Assembly (NCBI GenBank): GCA_910575435.1
Contig: CAJTGI010000004.1
Location: 267,095 to 331,094, forward strand
Reading direction: 5' to 3'
DNA length: 64,000 bases
Origin: Clostridiaceae bacterium
Lineage (GTDB): Bacteria; Bacillota; Clostridia; Lachnospirales; Lachnospiraceae
Below, one piece after another: positions 28,245-37,437 of this stretch (positions are counted from its first letter, which is position 1; each line of letters starts with the position of its first letter). The translations under genes were made by a program, and so were the position numbers. The notes under the pieces were generated by a model, which was not told the DNA's origin, ran no database searches, and worked only from the letters and a program-made list of their open reading frames with translations.

Positions 28245-29951
28245 TTATTCGCAGAGGGACTGTATATATTTCAATACCCTCTCCGTGGAATGCCCATCCA
28301 GGCTATCCAGAAAATACTCCCGGAATCTGGCCTCCGCCTCACCGTCCCCATCCTTTTCATGAGAAATCAGCCTCACCGAAGTCTTTATCACATCCTCAAA
28401 AGTCCTTACCTTCTCCCCAGGGGCAAAGGAAGAAAAGTCAAAATAGAAATCTCTCTCCTCCACATATTCCTCCAGGTCAAATACATAGAACAGCATGGGA
28501 ATCCCCAAGAGAGACGCCTCAAATATGCAAGAACTGTAATCAGTAATCAGAAGGGATGTCACAAATAAAATGTCATTAATATTTTCCTTCCCCGACAAAT
28601 CCAGCACCCTGCCGCTATATTTCGCCCCATCATAGGCAAACCGCTCCTTCACAAAAGGATGGTTCTTGATGACCAGCACCACATCCTCCGGCATGGCATC
28701 CAGAAAAGACCCCACCGCGAACCGCTCCATGGGATAATGGGCCGTCTTATTGCCGCTGCCCCGGAACGTAGGAGCAAAAAGCACCACCCGCTTACCCTCC
28801 AATTCAGGATACTTGGCAGAAAGTCTTGCAGATGCCTCCTGGCCGTATGATTGGTCAAAGAAAATATCCGTCCTGGGAACCCCCAGCGGCCTTACCTTCT
28901 CTGTAGAAATGCCAAAGGCTTCGCTGTAAAATGGAATCATCTGACTGCCACTGGTAATTGCCGCCGTATAATTCCGATGGTTTCTGGTATCCTGGGACAG
29001 ATGCTCTACCTTGCCCAATTCTGACAGGCCGAACATCTTAAATGCGCCGCAGGCATGCCACAGCTGCACCAATTCCGTCTCCTGACGTAGATTCAGCGCA
29101 TGCAGCTGGGGATAGAAATCCTCCAGCACGATCACCTTGGCAGCAGCAGCCATCCTCGCCACCTTCCTGATGACAGAAAAGGGCAACTGATGCACCGGCC
29201 TGGTGTCAATGCACTCGCGCCAGGGAAGATTCCTCTCAATCATTCCCCGGCGAACTAGGTCCAGATTCCCCCCTGCCTCGCACTCCCGCTCTGACAGGAA
29301 TAAAACTCCCCGGGGAGAAGCCACCCGCCTGCATGCCCTCTCATATTTCCTTGCAAAATAATTCGTCTTCAACTCCCGCATGCTATACCCATAGCCCGTA
29401 AAATTCTTCACGATGCCGTGGGCATGATAGAACATTCCCTTCTTGCCCCCCATCTCCCTAGGCACATAGGGAGATTTCTTATATCCCTTCGCCACGAAAT
29501 AACCGTCCAGCAAAAAGATGGGAAGGAGCAGAAAAGAAAGCAGATACATCACCCGGCAGTAGGCAGAATAAAAAAGAGAAGTCTTCTTCTGCCTCCCCAG
29601 GAAATAGTTGCCCTCCAGAGCAGACTTGTTGGGAAGCACATGCCATTCCCCCTGATTGTCGCAATACTCGAAAAACATCTGGACGGTCTTTTTCCCATCC
29701 TCCGCCGTGAAAGGATAGAATACATGCTCCAGCCAGATTTCCTCCCGAATGGAGAAAAAAATCTCCCCATCCTGGCTAAAGCACACCGTCTCCACAGGAA
29801 ACCGCCTCTGCTTCCTGCCACATTGGAAGATAATCACTACCCGAAGCTTATTATTCCCAATCCCATGGCTAACCTTTCCCTCCGCATGGAATATAAGCTT
29901 TTTTTCCTGAGATACCACGCTCTGCTCAATAATCCTGAACTCGTCCTGCAT
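28245..29951 (-). CDS. CDP-glycerol glycerophosphotransferase-like protein (TagF/TagB family)
   Basis: About 568 aa. The C-terminal half matches the glycerophosphotransferase fold: TELVQLWHACGAFKMFGLSE, the PLGVPRTDIFF segment, KRVVLFAPTFRGSGN, VLVIKNHPFV and LLITDYSSCIFEASLLGIPM. These are the nucleotide- and polymer-binding motifs of wall teichoic acid polymerases. The N-terminal part carries extra sequence with a membrane-associated hydrophobic patch (LLSFLLLPIFLLDGYF). The start at 29951 follows GGGAGG by about 5 bases; earlier in-frame ATGs reach into the upstream gene. It is second of two paralogues and probably makes a glycerol-phosphate wall polymer or capsule decoration. Confidence 0.85.
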   Translation of the reverse strand: MQDEFRIIEQSVVSQEKKLIFHAEGKVSHGIGNNKLRVVIIFQCGRKQRRFPVETVCFSQDGEIFFSIREEIWLEHVFYPFTAEDGKKTVQMFFEYCDNQGEWHVLPNKSALEGNYFLGRQKKTSLFYSAYCRVMYLLSFLLLPIFLLDGYFVAKGYKKSPYVPREMGGKKGMFYHAHGIVKNFTGYGYSMRELKTNYFARKYERACRRVASPRGVLFLSERECEAGGNLDLVRRGMIERNLPWRECIDTRPVHQLPFSVIRKVARMAAAAKVIVLEDFYPQLHALNLRQETELVQLWHACGAFKMFGLSELGKVEHLSQDTRNHRNYTAAITSGSQMIPFYSEAFGISTEKVRPLGVPRTDIFFDQSYGQEASARLSAKYPELEGKRVVLFAPTFRGSGNKTAHYPMERFAVGSFLDAMPEDVVLVIKNHPFVKERFAYDGAKYSGRVLDLSGKENINDILFVTSLLITDYSSCIFEASLLGIPMLFYVFDLEEYVEERDFYFDFSSFAPGEKVRTFEDVIKTSVRLISHEKDGDGEAEARFREYFLDSLDGHSTERVLKYIQSLCE

Positions 29952-29980
29952 TTCTTCCTCCCTTGATTTCCGTAGCATCG

Positions 29981-31162
29981 TCAGCGGCATTGCTTTCGCC
30001 GCCCTTCCAGCACTTTCCATATCCGCTCCGCAGAGGCGTCATCCGTATAGTCATACTGCATCCGGCGGAAGCGCTCCCTCTTTTCCTCCCCGGTCAATAT
30101 CTCTCGTTCTCCGGGTCTCTCGCCACCATTCAAATTCATTTTCACCGCCTCCATGCAATCCAGCAATTCTCCCGTATTATGGGCGACAGGCCCAGGAACG
30201 CCCTCCTCATAATCCCAGTAGAATCCCCGGTTATATTTCTCCAAATCATAGGCATAAAATATCATAGGCTTGTTCAAAAGGACGTATTCTACCATTGTAG
30301 AAGAATAGTCCGTCAGCATCATATCAGAAGCAAAATACAGGTCTGATACATGGGGGTAGCCAGTCAGGTTCCTGCACCGCTCCCTCTCCTCAAGTCCCCC
30401 TATGGGATATTTGGGATGCATGCGCAGCAAAATCACCCATTCCTCCCCCAAGACATCCTCCAGCCGCTTCAAAGCCAACTGATCTAACAACAGCCTATTC
30501 TCTTCCGGCGTATCGCGAAATGTGGGAGCAACCAGAAGCAATTTCTTTTCCTCCAATTCCGGATACTCCTGAAAAAATCGATTCTTCCCCTGCTCCATCT
30601 TGGACTTATCGCAGTACAAGTCCGTCACGGGAATGCCCGTAGCGAAAATCTTTTCATAAGAAATGGCAAACGCCTCGCTGTAAAAGGGGATTACCTGCTT
30701 CGATGTGACAAACAGATGGGTAATGCGTCGATTCGCCCTCTTCACCTGCTCCCGCACCTTTCTGTCCTTCTCCGCAGAGAGCCCGAACCTCTTAAATGCT
30801 CCCGCCCCATGCCACAGCTGGATCATCTGTGTCCTCTCCGACGGCCGGCAATATCTCAAGGGAAGAAAATTATCATTTAAGAAAACCTGGCCTGCCGTAG
30901 CCATCTGATAGGGCAGCTGAAAGAAAAATTTGAGCAATCTTCCCATCTTCCAGACCGCTCCCCCGGTCTCGCTGGTGCGCTTTCCATAATAAAAAAAATT
31001 CACATCGTCCCTGTGGCGCATGATTTCTTGCTTCATAGCCAGCAAATTGCCACTCAAGTCCCTGAAGTGCCCATTGTATAGCACCACCTTCCTCTGCTGT
31101 ACCGGAATACAGCGGCAGATTTGAAAGATGAAAGCAAAAAAAAGATAGCCCATTTTCTTCAT
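29981..31162 (-). CDS. CDP-glycerol glycerophosphotransferase-like protein (TagB family)
   Basis: About 393 aa, a shorter paralogue of the next gene with the same motifs: QLWHGAGAFKRFGLSAEKDR, ATGIPVTDLY, KKLLLVAPTFRDTPEE, ILLRMHPKYP and MLTDYSSTMVEYVLLNKPM. A short hydrophobic N-terminus (GYLFFAFIFQICRCI) suggests membrane association. An ATG at 31162 is preferred over the TTG just before it. It lies 29 bases upstream of the larger paralogue, so both are likely one operon. The pair fits a primase-plus-polymerase division in anionic polymer synthesis, which is inference. Confidence 0.85.
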   Translation of the reverse strand: MKKMGYLFFAFIFQICRCIPVQQRKVVLYNGHFRDLSGNLLAMKQEIMRHRDDVNFFYYGKRTSETGGAVWKMGRLLKFFFQLPYQMATAGQVFLNDNFLPLRYCRPSERTQMIQLWHGAGAFKRFGLSAEKDRKVREQVKRANRRITHLFVTSKQVIPFYSEAFAISYEKIFATGIPVTDLYCDKSKMEQGKNRFFQEYPELEEKKLLLVAPTFRDTPEENRLLLDQLALKRLEDVLGEEWVILLRMHPKYPIGGLEERERCRNLTGYPHVSDLYFASDMMLTDYSSTMVEYVLLNKPMIFYAYDLEKYNRGFYWDYEEGVPGPVAHNTGELLDCMEAVKMNLNGGERPGEREILTGEEKRERFRRMQYDYTDDASAERIWKVLEGRRKQCR

Positions 31163-31314
31163 CAATATAGTCTCATTCCTTTCCCGATAGGTTTCAATCG
31201 GTTCCGATAGGCTCCGTAAGGCATTTTCAATAATTCCTTAATATCATAGTATATCACAGTTTCCCATAGAAGTCACGGAAAAGCTCACTTTTGCATATGA
31301 TATCATGTTACTAT

Positions 31315-31560
31315 GTTACTATTCACAGTCATGGAGAAAGAAAGATACTGTCTCGTCAAGCTTGCTTGCAAGAGACAGTTCTTTCCTTCTCTATGGACTG
31401 CGGAAGCTGTTCATCCCTTCATAAGGTGCTAGACATCCGGTGGATGTCTGTTCAGCACGGACCGAAACGGAGTGTAGAAGACAAAACCGCGTCAGCGGTG
31501 ACCGATGCCGTCAGGCAGCGGGTCTATCGCATGAGGGGATGAGCGGCTGTGAATAGTAAC
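31315..31560. repeat. 246-bp composite repeat with inverted GTTACTATTCACAG ends
   Basis: GTTACTATTCACAG (31315-31328) and its inverted copy (31547-31560) bound the element; a further TACTATTCACAG begins at 31561. Inside are an ACTGTCTC/GAGACAGT hairpin (31347-31354 with 31372-31379) and a 52-bp segment (31428-31479) that recurs at 61364-61415. It fills the gap upstream of the plus-strand subtilisin gene. No credible protein is encoded. Confidence 0.75.
31428..31479 (+). repeat. 52-bp dispersed element, copy 1
   Basis: It differs at 5 of 52 positions from 61364-61415. It contains the hairpin AGACATCC/GGATGTCT inside GTGCT/AGCAC arms (31426-31457). Confidence 0.75.
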
Positions 31561-31597
31561 TACTATTCACAGTCATAGAGAAGAAACGAGGGAAACA

Positions 31598-32557
31598 ATG
31601 AATAGAGCCGCTAAACTGATCCACTTGGATGCCGCCAGAAGACAGGGGCTGACTGGAAAAGGCATTGGCGTTGCCATTTTCGACACGGGCATCGGATACC
31701 ATCCAGACCTATTCCCAGACAGAGGAAGAGCCGGCCTGGCGGCATTTTACGATACGTTTCAAGAAAAGAGCCAATATTACGACGACAACGGGCACGGAAC
31801 CCACATTGCCGGAATCCTGGCAGGCAATGGCGCTTCCTGCCATGGGAAATACCCGGGCATTGCCCCAAACTGCCACTACGTTGTAATAAAAATACTAAAT
31901 AAGCAGGGAGAAGGAAATATTGAAAATGTGCTGATGGGCATCCATTGGCTCTTAGAACATGCTAGGGAATACGACATTCGGATTGTAAACATTTCCGTGG
32001 GAAGCACCCGGGGAAAAAACTTCGGCGAGACCTCCCCGCTGGTGGAGAGCGTGAACAAACTCTGGAGCGCCGGCCTCACCGTCTTTACCGCGGCGGGAAA
32101 CCATGGGCCATCCCCCTCCTCCATCGGCGCTCCCGGAAACAGCCGGAAAATCATTACCGTGGGTTCTTCCGATGTGGTGGCATTCACTTCCGGGAGGGAT
32201 TTTTCCGGCAGGGGGCCCACGGAAAATTGCATCAAGAAACCAGATATCGTGGCTCCTGGCTCCCAAATTACCAGCTGCTATCCCATGGTGCCAGGAAAAA
32301 AGCCAGGCACCTACCTTCCCCTGCCCACCCATAAAGAAAGCATAGAATACTACCAGGGCATCCCCTACCTCGCCCGCACGGGAACCTCCATGGCAACCCC
32401 CATCGTCACCGGGTGCGCCGCCCTCCTTCTGGAAAAATATCCACGGCTTACCAATAAGGAGGTCAAAATGCGGATGAGGAAGACGGCAAGGGATCTGGGA
32501 TTCCCCCATGCAAGGCAGGGCTGGGGGCTGCTGGAACTGGATCGGCTGCTAGGATAA
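31598..32557 (+). CDS. Intracellular-type subtilisin-like S8 serine peptidase
   Basis: 319 aa with a complete triad: Asp29 (GVAIFDTGIGYHPDL), His66 (DDNGHGTHIAG) and Ser264 (RTGTSMATPIV). The oxyanion Asn is in TAAGNHGPS. There is no signal peptide and no long propeptide, so a cytoplasmic enzyme like Bacillus intracellular serine proteases is likely. GAGGGAAACA precedes the ATG. It is convergent with the defence operon, the two separated by a shared terminator. The target is unknown. Confidence 0.88.
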   Translation: MNRAAKLIHLDAARRQGLTGKGIGVAIFDTGIGYHPDLFPDRGRAGLAAFYDTFQEKSQYYDDNGHGTHIAGILAGNGASCHGKYPGIAPNCHYVVIKILNKQGEGNIENVLMGIHWLLEHAREYDIRIVNISVGSTRGKNFGETSPLVESVNKLWSAGLTVFTAAGNHGPSPSSIGAPGNSRKIITVGSSDVVAFTSGRDFSGRGPTENCIKKPDIVAPGSQITSCYPMVPGKKPGTYLPLPTHKESIEYYQGIPYLARTGTSMATPIVTGCAALLLEKYPRLTNKEVKMRMRKTARDLGFPHARQGWGLLELDRLLG

Positions 32558-32564
32558 AAGAAAA

Positions 32565-32592
32565 GGGCACCAATGATAGCGGTGCCCTTTTT
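32565..32592. terminator. Bidirectional Rho-independent terminator
   Basis: The stem GGGCACC/GGTGCCC (32565-32571 with 32581-32587) is followed by TTTTT on the plus strand and preceded by an A-rich run serving the minus strand. It separates the protease gene from the defence operon. Confidence 0.88.
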
Positions 32593-32610
32593 ACTACATT
32601 TTTATATCAA

Positions 32611-35046
32611 CTAACCTCTCTGCAATACCATATCTTTCATATTATATGATTCAATCTTTTTCTTCGCCTTTGCATATTTATACTTCAAATACCATTCAAA
32701 CTTCTGCTCATGGGTAGAGATAAATATCTGGGCATCCCCAAACTCAAACCGCAAGATATCCACCAAGCCTACCATATTAACATCATCTATTGTCTGGATA
32801 GGATCATCTATCAGCAAGATCGGCAAAGACTGGTTTCGCGCATAGACTTGATGCATGCAAAGCAAAAAGGACAGCGAAACAGCGGCAAGCTGCCCCGAAC
32901 TCATATTGTATAAAATGTCCTGATTGTCCTCGGACGAATGAATCAATTGAATCTTATCCACACTCTTATCCGTTAATACAAAAATACTTTTCCCAAAAAA
33001 CTTCTGTTGCAAAATTTTAGCCGTATACACATGCAATAATGGCTCAATATCATGAATAACATTTCGCTTATACTTCTCAATCCCCCTTTGTATCGCATTT
33101 CTGTATTCACACAGGTCCTCATAATATTCTTGTAATTTCTTGTATCTATTTTGAACTTTTTCCAATTCCCTCTTACAATTAAGGATTTCTTTCTCTTTCT
33201 TAATAGAATCATATAATACTTTCTCTATATAGGCATACTTATTCTGCAACACAGCATCGGTATGTTGCAAAAATTTATCCTCTTCCTTATCATAGTATTT
33301 GCCGTAATCCATCCAAAACCCTTTTTCCTCCAATTTCATTTCTATATCTTTTGGAATCTTCTTTACTTTTTCTTCCATCATGGAAAGCAAGTTCTCATAG
33401 TTTTGATGAATCTTTGCAATGTCCTCCTGGTGTTCCATTGGCAAACTGATATTTATTTTCTGCAACAAGTTGCCAATTTCATTTAGTTTCCCTATATATT
33501 TCTTCGCCTCCTGATAACGTTGATATTCGCCCTCTGACACTCTATTCTGCAATTGCTTATTTACATCATCAAGCAAATGATTCAGATACTTTTCAAACAA
33601 CTCATCCATTCTATTTTGAATATCTGTAGCGACCCCTCGGGATTGTGCGAGCAGTTTTTTCTCCTCCTCTGCAATCTTTTCTTCCAGAACCCCGTCTTTC
33701 CCATATTGCCTGCCGCAAAATGGACACTCCCCCTCCTCAATAACTTCTTGCTCCCTCGCCTGCTTTGCCCTACGAAACAAGACATTTCTCGCCTCAACAA
33801 TGTCAGAGAGAACTCTCTCCGCCGTGCCCTGAATCTGCTGCAACCGCTTCACTTGTGCAATCTGCTCTTTCATATATTCAACGACATCTTCTTCCATAAG
33901 TTGTTCATCCGAGATAACCTTCCAGTCAATCTTATGTATCTCTCGCTTTTCTAAATTCTTTCCCAGTTGTCCCAACCGCTGTTCCTTCTGGTATCTCTCT
34001 TCAAAATCTTCCCCCTTCTGCACTAAAGAATAATAACGGCACGCATATTCTAGAGGTCTATCCTCGAACCGTATGTCCTCCCCACCATAGAATGGCATCA
34101 TCAATTCCTGCAAAGGCTTATTCCAAATAAAGCATTGGCACTCTTCCTGATGCTTTGCATAATATATCAAATTTTCTATCTGGCCAAATGACTCGCCAAA
34201 CTCCTCATCTGTCAACACAGGAGTTTTCTGATCCCATTTTATCTTCTTTTCGGGAAAAAGACACTGATACTCTGCCTCTCTTTCTGCATTCTCCTTTGTT
34301 TGATCTTTTTCAAATTTATCTTCCAAATCTTTTATTATACTCTCCAACTGTCCCCTATTGTTTTCAAGTTTTGTTAAATACCCCAAGTTGTTTGTTCTAT
34401 TGGAATTTTTCAAGGAATAAATCATACGCTTTACCTTATCCAATTCTTCCTGTCGATCTGGGGGCAACTGAAACAAAAATTGCAAAGCATCTGACTTGCC
34501 CGTTCTCGATTCCTTTAAAAACTGTAAATGTTCATCTTGGGAGAGAAAACAACACTTGTCAAAAAATTCTGTTACATGATCCAAATGATGTTTTTTCAAA
34601 AAAGCAATCTGATTCTCTTCTCCAGAAATCTCTTCGCCACTGACGATAATCCTTCTCTTAAATTTATCGAAAATAGTATTGGGATTATTTTCCACTGACG
34701 ATACGAATTCCACTGTGCCGGACGGTTTTTCATAAAAACGCTCCAACTGAAACTCAGAACCGCCTTCTTCCAAAGTCAGCCGCACATATGCCTCCTTCGA
34801 TGGATCAGCAATCAAAATCGCTCTACCAGATTTCTCATTCTTCTTCACGCCCAGATTATCATTATAATCTAAAATCCTCTTAATCTGCCCAGTCAGCGCC
34901 AATTCCAATGCATCAAATACCGTTGTCTTTCCATATCCATTTGGTCCGTTTAATAAAATCAAATCCGCATTCCCAATCTCATTGATTTGGTCAAAGTTGC
35001 TGTCAAATAATTTAAAATTCTCAATTTCCAGCTTTTTAATCTTCAT
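32611..35046 (-). CDS. SMC/Rad50-like ATPase of an ABC-3C (Lamassu-type) system, LmuB-like
   Basis: 811 aa. The N-terminal ATPase lobe has Walker A GPNGYGKT (34-41). A long coiled-coil middle contains the zinc-hook CPFCGRQYG (Cys441, Cys444). The C-terminal lobe has the ABC signature MSSGQLA (about 715) and Walker B ILLIDDPIQTID (743-754), then STHE as H-loop. This is the Rad50/SMC layout used by the ATPase of ABC three-component defence systems, thought to sense foreign DNA and release an effector. Its start overlaps the middle-component gene by 11 bases. Base composition is very AT-rich compared with flanking housekeeping genes. Confidence 0.85.
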   Translation of the reverse strand: MKIKKLEIENFKLFDSNFDQINEIGNADLILLNGPNGYGKTTVFDALELALTGQIKRILDYNDNLGVKKNEKSGRAILIADPSKEAYVRLTLEEGGSEFQLERFYEKPSGTVEFVSSVENNPNTIFDKFKRRIIVSGEEISGEENQIAFLKKHHLDHVTEFFDKCCFLSQDEHLQFLKESRTGKSDALQFLFQLPPDRQEELDKVKRMIYSLKNSNRTNNLGYLTKLENNRGQLESIIKDLEDKFEKDQTKENAEREAEYQCLFPEKKIKWDQKTPVLTDEEFGESFGQIENLIYYAKHQEECQCFIWNKPLQELMMPFYGGEDIRFEDRPLEYACRYYSLVQKGEDFEERYQKEQRLGQLGKNLEKREIHKIDWKVISDEQLMEEDVVEYMKEQIAQVKRLQQIQGTAERVLSDIVEARNVLFRRAKQAREQEVIEEGECPFCGRQYGKDGVLEEKIAEEEKKLLAQSRGVATDIQNRMDELFEKYLNHLLDDVNKQLQNRVSEGEYQRYQEAKKYIGKLNEIGNLLQKINISLPMEHQEDIAKIHQNYENLLSMMEEKVKKIPKDIEMKLEEKGFWMDYGKYYDKEEDKFLQHTDAVLQNKYAYIEKVLYDSIKKEKEILNCKRELEKVQNRYKKLQEYYEDLCEYRNAIQRGIEKYKRNVIHDIEPLLHVYTAKILQQKFFGKSIFVLTDKSVDKIQLIHSSEDNQDILYNMSSGQLAAVSLSFLLCMHQVYARNQSLPILLIDDPIQTIDDVNMVGLVDILRFEFGDAQIFISTHEQKFEWYLKYKYAKAKKKIESYNMKDMVLQRG

Positions 35047-35791
35047 TTTCCGTCACCTCCGCCAATTCCCTTTCTTCATCCGCCTGCTTTTGAACCAAGG
35101 CATCCAGCCATTCATACAACTTCTCTTCATCCTCCAGAAGTGGCTCCAATTCGTCACAAATGTCATGAATATGTTTGCGGTCAATCTGCTGTTTATCGCA
35201 CTGCTTTTCAATAAATTCCTCCATCGTACAATAAGTCTGATCGCCCTCTCCCTGATATGCATGAAAATTCAAAAAGGGAATTTTGATAAACAAATTTATC
35301 AAGAAATCATATTGAAAATTGTCTTTCGAGGACATCTTATATTGTTCAAAATTCCTTTCTTTAAAATATTCCTTGCACAGGGATTCAAACTTGCCCACGT
35401 TCTGCTTGGCAAAGTCGTCCATCTTCTCCGTATATACGAATACATTCTTTTTAAAATAATTTAAATCTTCCTCCACAAGGCAAATTGTTTTGCTCAATGG
35501 GCTGATTTTCCCATTTTGTCCTAATTCATAGTACTCCTCTTCCTCTGCGCAAAGGAAAAAAATACATGTAATATTTTTATCCATGTCAGGATGATATATC
35601 TCCTGATTCTCCTTGATGGCAGATAATATCTGTTCCGACTCCTTCTGCACCAATTCTAAATCCTGCATGTTCTTTAGGAAAAAAAATAAATAATAGGAAT
35701 GATACTCCTTTTCCACGAACAAGGTATCATATTCCTTATAATTAAACACTAACTTTTCCTCTCCTATCATTGACGATATAAATTCACGCAT
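35036..35791 (-). CDS. ABC-3C middle component (LmuC-like), small accessory subunit
   Basis: 251 aa, acidic, with no catalytic motif or membrane segment. The assignment rests on position and size: it lies between a nuclease-like effector gene (22 bases upstream) and the SMC-like ATPase gene (11-base overlap), the gene order of three-component ABC-3C/Lamassu operons. The C-terminal 80 residues (CTMEEFIEKQCDKQQIDRKH and onward) are predicted helical and could form the contact region. I do not recognise sequence motifs that would prove the family. Confidence 0.65.
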   Translation of the reverse strand: MREFISSMIGEEKLVFNYKEYDTLFVEKEYHSYYLFFFLKNMQDLELVQKESEQILSAIKENQEIYHPDMDKNITCIFFLCAEEEEYYELGQNGKISPLSKTICLVEEDLNYFKKNVFVYTEKMDDFAKQNVGKFESLCKEYFKERNFEQYKMSSKDNFQYDFLINLFIKIPFLNFHAYQGEGDQTYCTMEEFIEKQCDKQQIDRKHIHDICDELEPLLEDEEKLYEWLDALVQKQADEERELAEVTENED

Positions 35792-35813
35792 GGCATTCTC
35801 CCTTCATAAAAAA

Positions 35814-37418
35814 TTAATGATCTTTTGCAAGTCTACTTATTACATCTTCCGCCGTTACGAATTTCGGTTTCTTAGGATTGCAGATACTATTGCGATTATC
35901 TTCCCCAAAATCTATATTCTGTTGGCTCAAATATTTCTCACTAATCACAGTATAATCCTCATCCCATATCGTTTCATCATCTGAATCCAAATGAACGGTA
36001 ATCAACTCATCTGCCTCAAAAATCGGACTTACCAACTCTGGATTATTACTTATCCCTCCAACGATATCCTCCACCGCAACTCTTACTCGCCTTTTGCCAT
36101 GTGCAAGTGCTGTCAAAAACGCATTATTTCTTTGATCCCTGACCATAACTCTTGTATCATCTTTTTTAATAAAAAACTGTTCGGAAATATTTTTATAAAC
36201 CTCAAACACCGAATCTTGCAATCCATCTTTATTTACCAATGTATTTAAGCAGTCTCTGTCCCCTATCTTCTCACGGCAATTAGGGTTATAGGCGTAACAC
36301 ATCTTCAGAAACTCTTCATCATCCAAATCCACTCTGCCATATATTTCATTCAAAAGCTTGCATCTACTATCTTCATTTCCCTCGCACGCATTTCTGCAAA
36401 TCATTCTACAATACTGGGACAACGCATCCGCATAACGTCTTCTTAATGCCATAATATTTGCAGGGATTTCATAATCAGAAACACTGTCATCCAAAATCTT
36501 CATGATATCCTGAAAAGAAATATGGCTTTGATATTCCTTATTCTGCCGCTTTTTCCAATGTCTATTTGCGATTGCCTCTCTAATATATTGCAACAGTTTA
36601 TTTGCAATAAACTCATACTGTTCTTCTGTCAAATGCTCTCGACTATTTACAAGAATTTTATATTCTTTCACCGTTTCGACAATCCAGCCAAAAAGTCTTT
36701 TCGTATCACAATGATACGTCCCCGCATCATCATATGCATACAACTCTATCTCTCCATCAATGCCAGGAACAGCCAATTCCTCATCTAGATACTCCAGCAA
36801 TCCTTCTATTTCTTTTTTCAATTCATCCGCCGTGCATTTTTCTTTAATGTTCTTCCTTATTTCCCCCAATTTGTCTTTATATTCCTTGCGATTTAACTTG
36901 ATTGGTTCCTCTTCAATCACCTTGCTGACTGATTCCAAGAATGCATCCTCATCTTTCGATTCAATCACTTTACAAGCAAGTTTGTCCAATTCATCGTAGT
37001 ATCCTAATACGCTTTCCTTCCAATCCTGCATAATTTTTTTGATATCATTTTCATCTTGCGTAACTTCTTCGCTAATATGCATGTATGCTTTTGGCATCCC
37101 TAAACCTTGCTTATTCAAAAAATTCCTCTCTAGCATTAACTGAATAATCGGTTTATCATAATCCTTGATACTTCTTTTATTGATATTTTTCACCTGATGT
37201 ATGGATATGTATTGTTTGCTCTCACTATCTTGCTTCATAAGGGCCACATCTTCCCAATTTTCTATTTCTAATTGATAGGTCTCACTAATCTCTTCCCTGT
37301 CAGAACCACCATTCAACAATTCGCATATTTTGCTCACTGCTAAATAAACTGCCACATGGCCTTGGTATATAAATCCACTCCAAGTAGGCGTAGCGTCATG
37401 CTCAAAAACAGAAGCCAT
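35814..37418 (-). CDS. Nuclease-like effector of the ABC-3C system (LmuA-like)
   Basis: About 534 aa. The N-terminus TPTWSGFIYQGHVAVYLAV followed by Glu51/Glu53/Asp57 (LEIENWEDVAL) and QVK (75-77 in ISIHQVKN) forms an E/D...QxK pattern, as in PD-(D/E)xK nucleases of the DUF4297/Cap4 kind that often serve as ABC-3C effectors. The rest is helical and would be the C-terminal domain contacting the middle component. The start at 37418 is chosen because GGGGAG lies 8 bases upstream; the in-frame ATG at 37448 falls inside the preceding gene. It likely cuts DNA when the SMC-like partner is triggered, which is inference. Confidence 0.7.
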   Translation of the reverse strand: MASVFEHDATPTWSGFIYQGHVAVYLAVSKICELLNGGSDREEISETYQLEIENWEDVALMKQDSESKQYISIHQVKNINKRSIKDYDKPIIQLMLERNFLNKQGLGMPKAYMHISEEVTQDENDIKKIMQDWKESVLGYYDELDKLACKVIESKDEDAFLESVSKVIEEEPIKLNRKEYKDKLGEIRKNIKEKCTADELKKEIEGLLEYLDEELAVPGIDGEIELYAYDDAGTYHCDTKRLFGWIVETVKEYKILVNSREHLTEEQYEFIANKLLQYIREAIANRHWKKRQNKEYQSHISFQDIMKILDDSVSDYEIPANIMALRRRYADALSQYCRMICRNACEGNEDSRCKLLNEIYGRVDLDDEEFLKMCYAYNPNCREKIGDRDCLNTLVNKDGLQDSVFEVYKNISEQFFIKKDDTRVMVRDQRNNAFLTALAHGKRRVRVAVEDIVGGISNNPELVSPIFEADELITVHLDSDDETIWDEDYTVISEKYLSQQNIDFGEDNRNSICNPKKPKFVTAEDVISRLAKDH

Positions 37419-37437
37419 TTTTTCATCTCCCCTTTCT

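Noticed and set aside
31291..31542. Possible 83-aa protein on the plus strand
   Set aside because: It lies entirely inside the repeat with inverted GTTACTATTCACAG ends and the 52-bp element; no ribosome site or family.
31598..32557. Subtilisin as a sixth member of the defence system
   Set aside because: It is on the opposite strand behind a shared terminator, and only proximity supports a link; kept as a separate low-interest observation.
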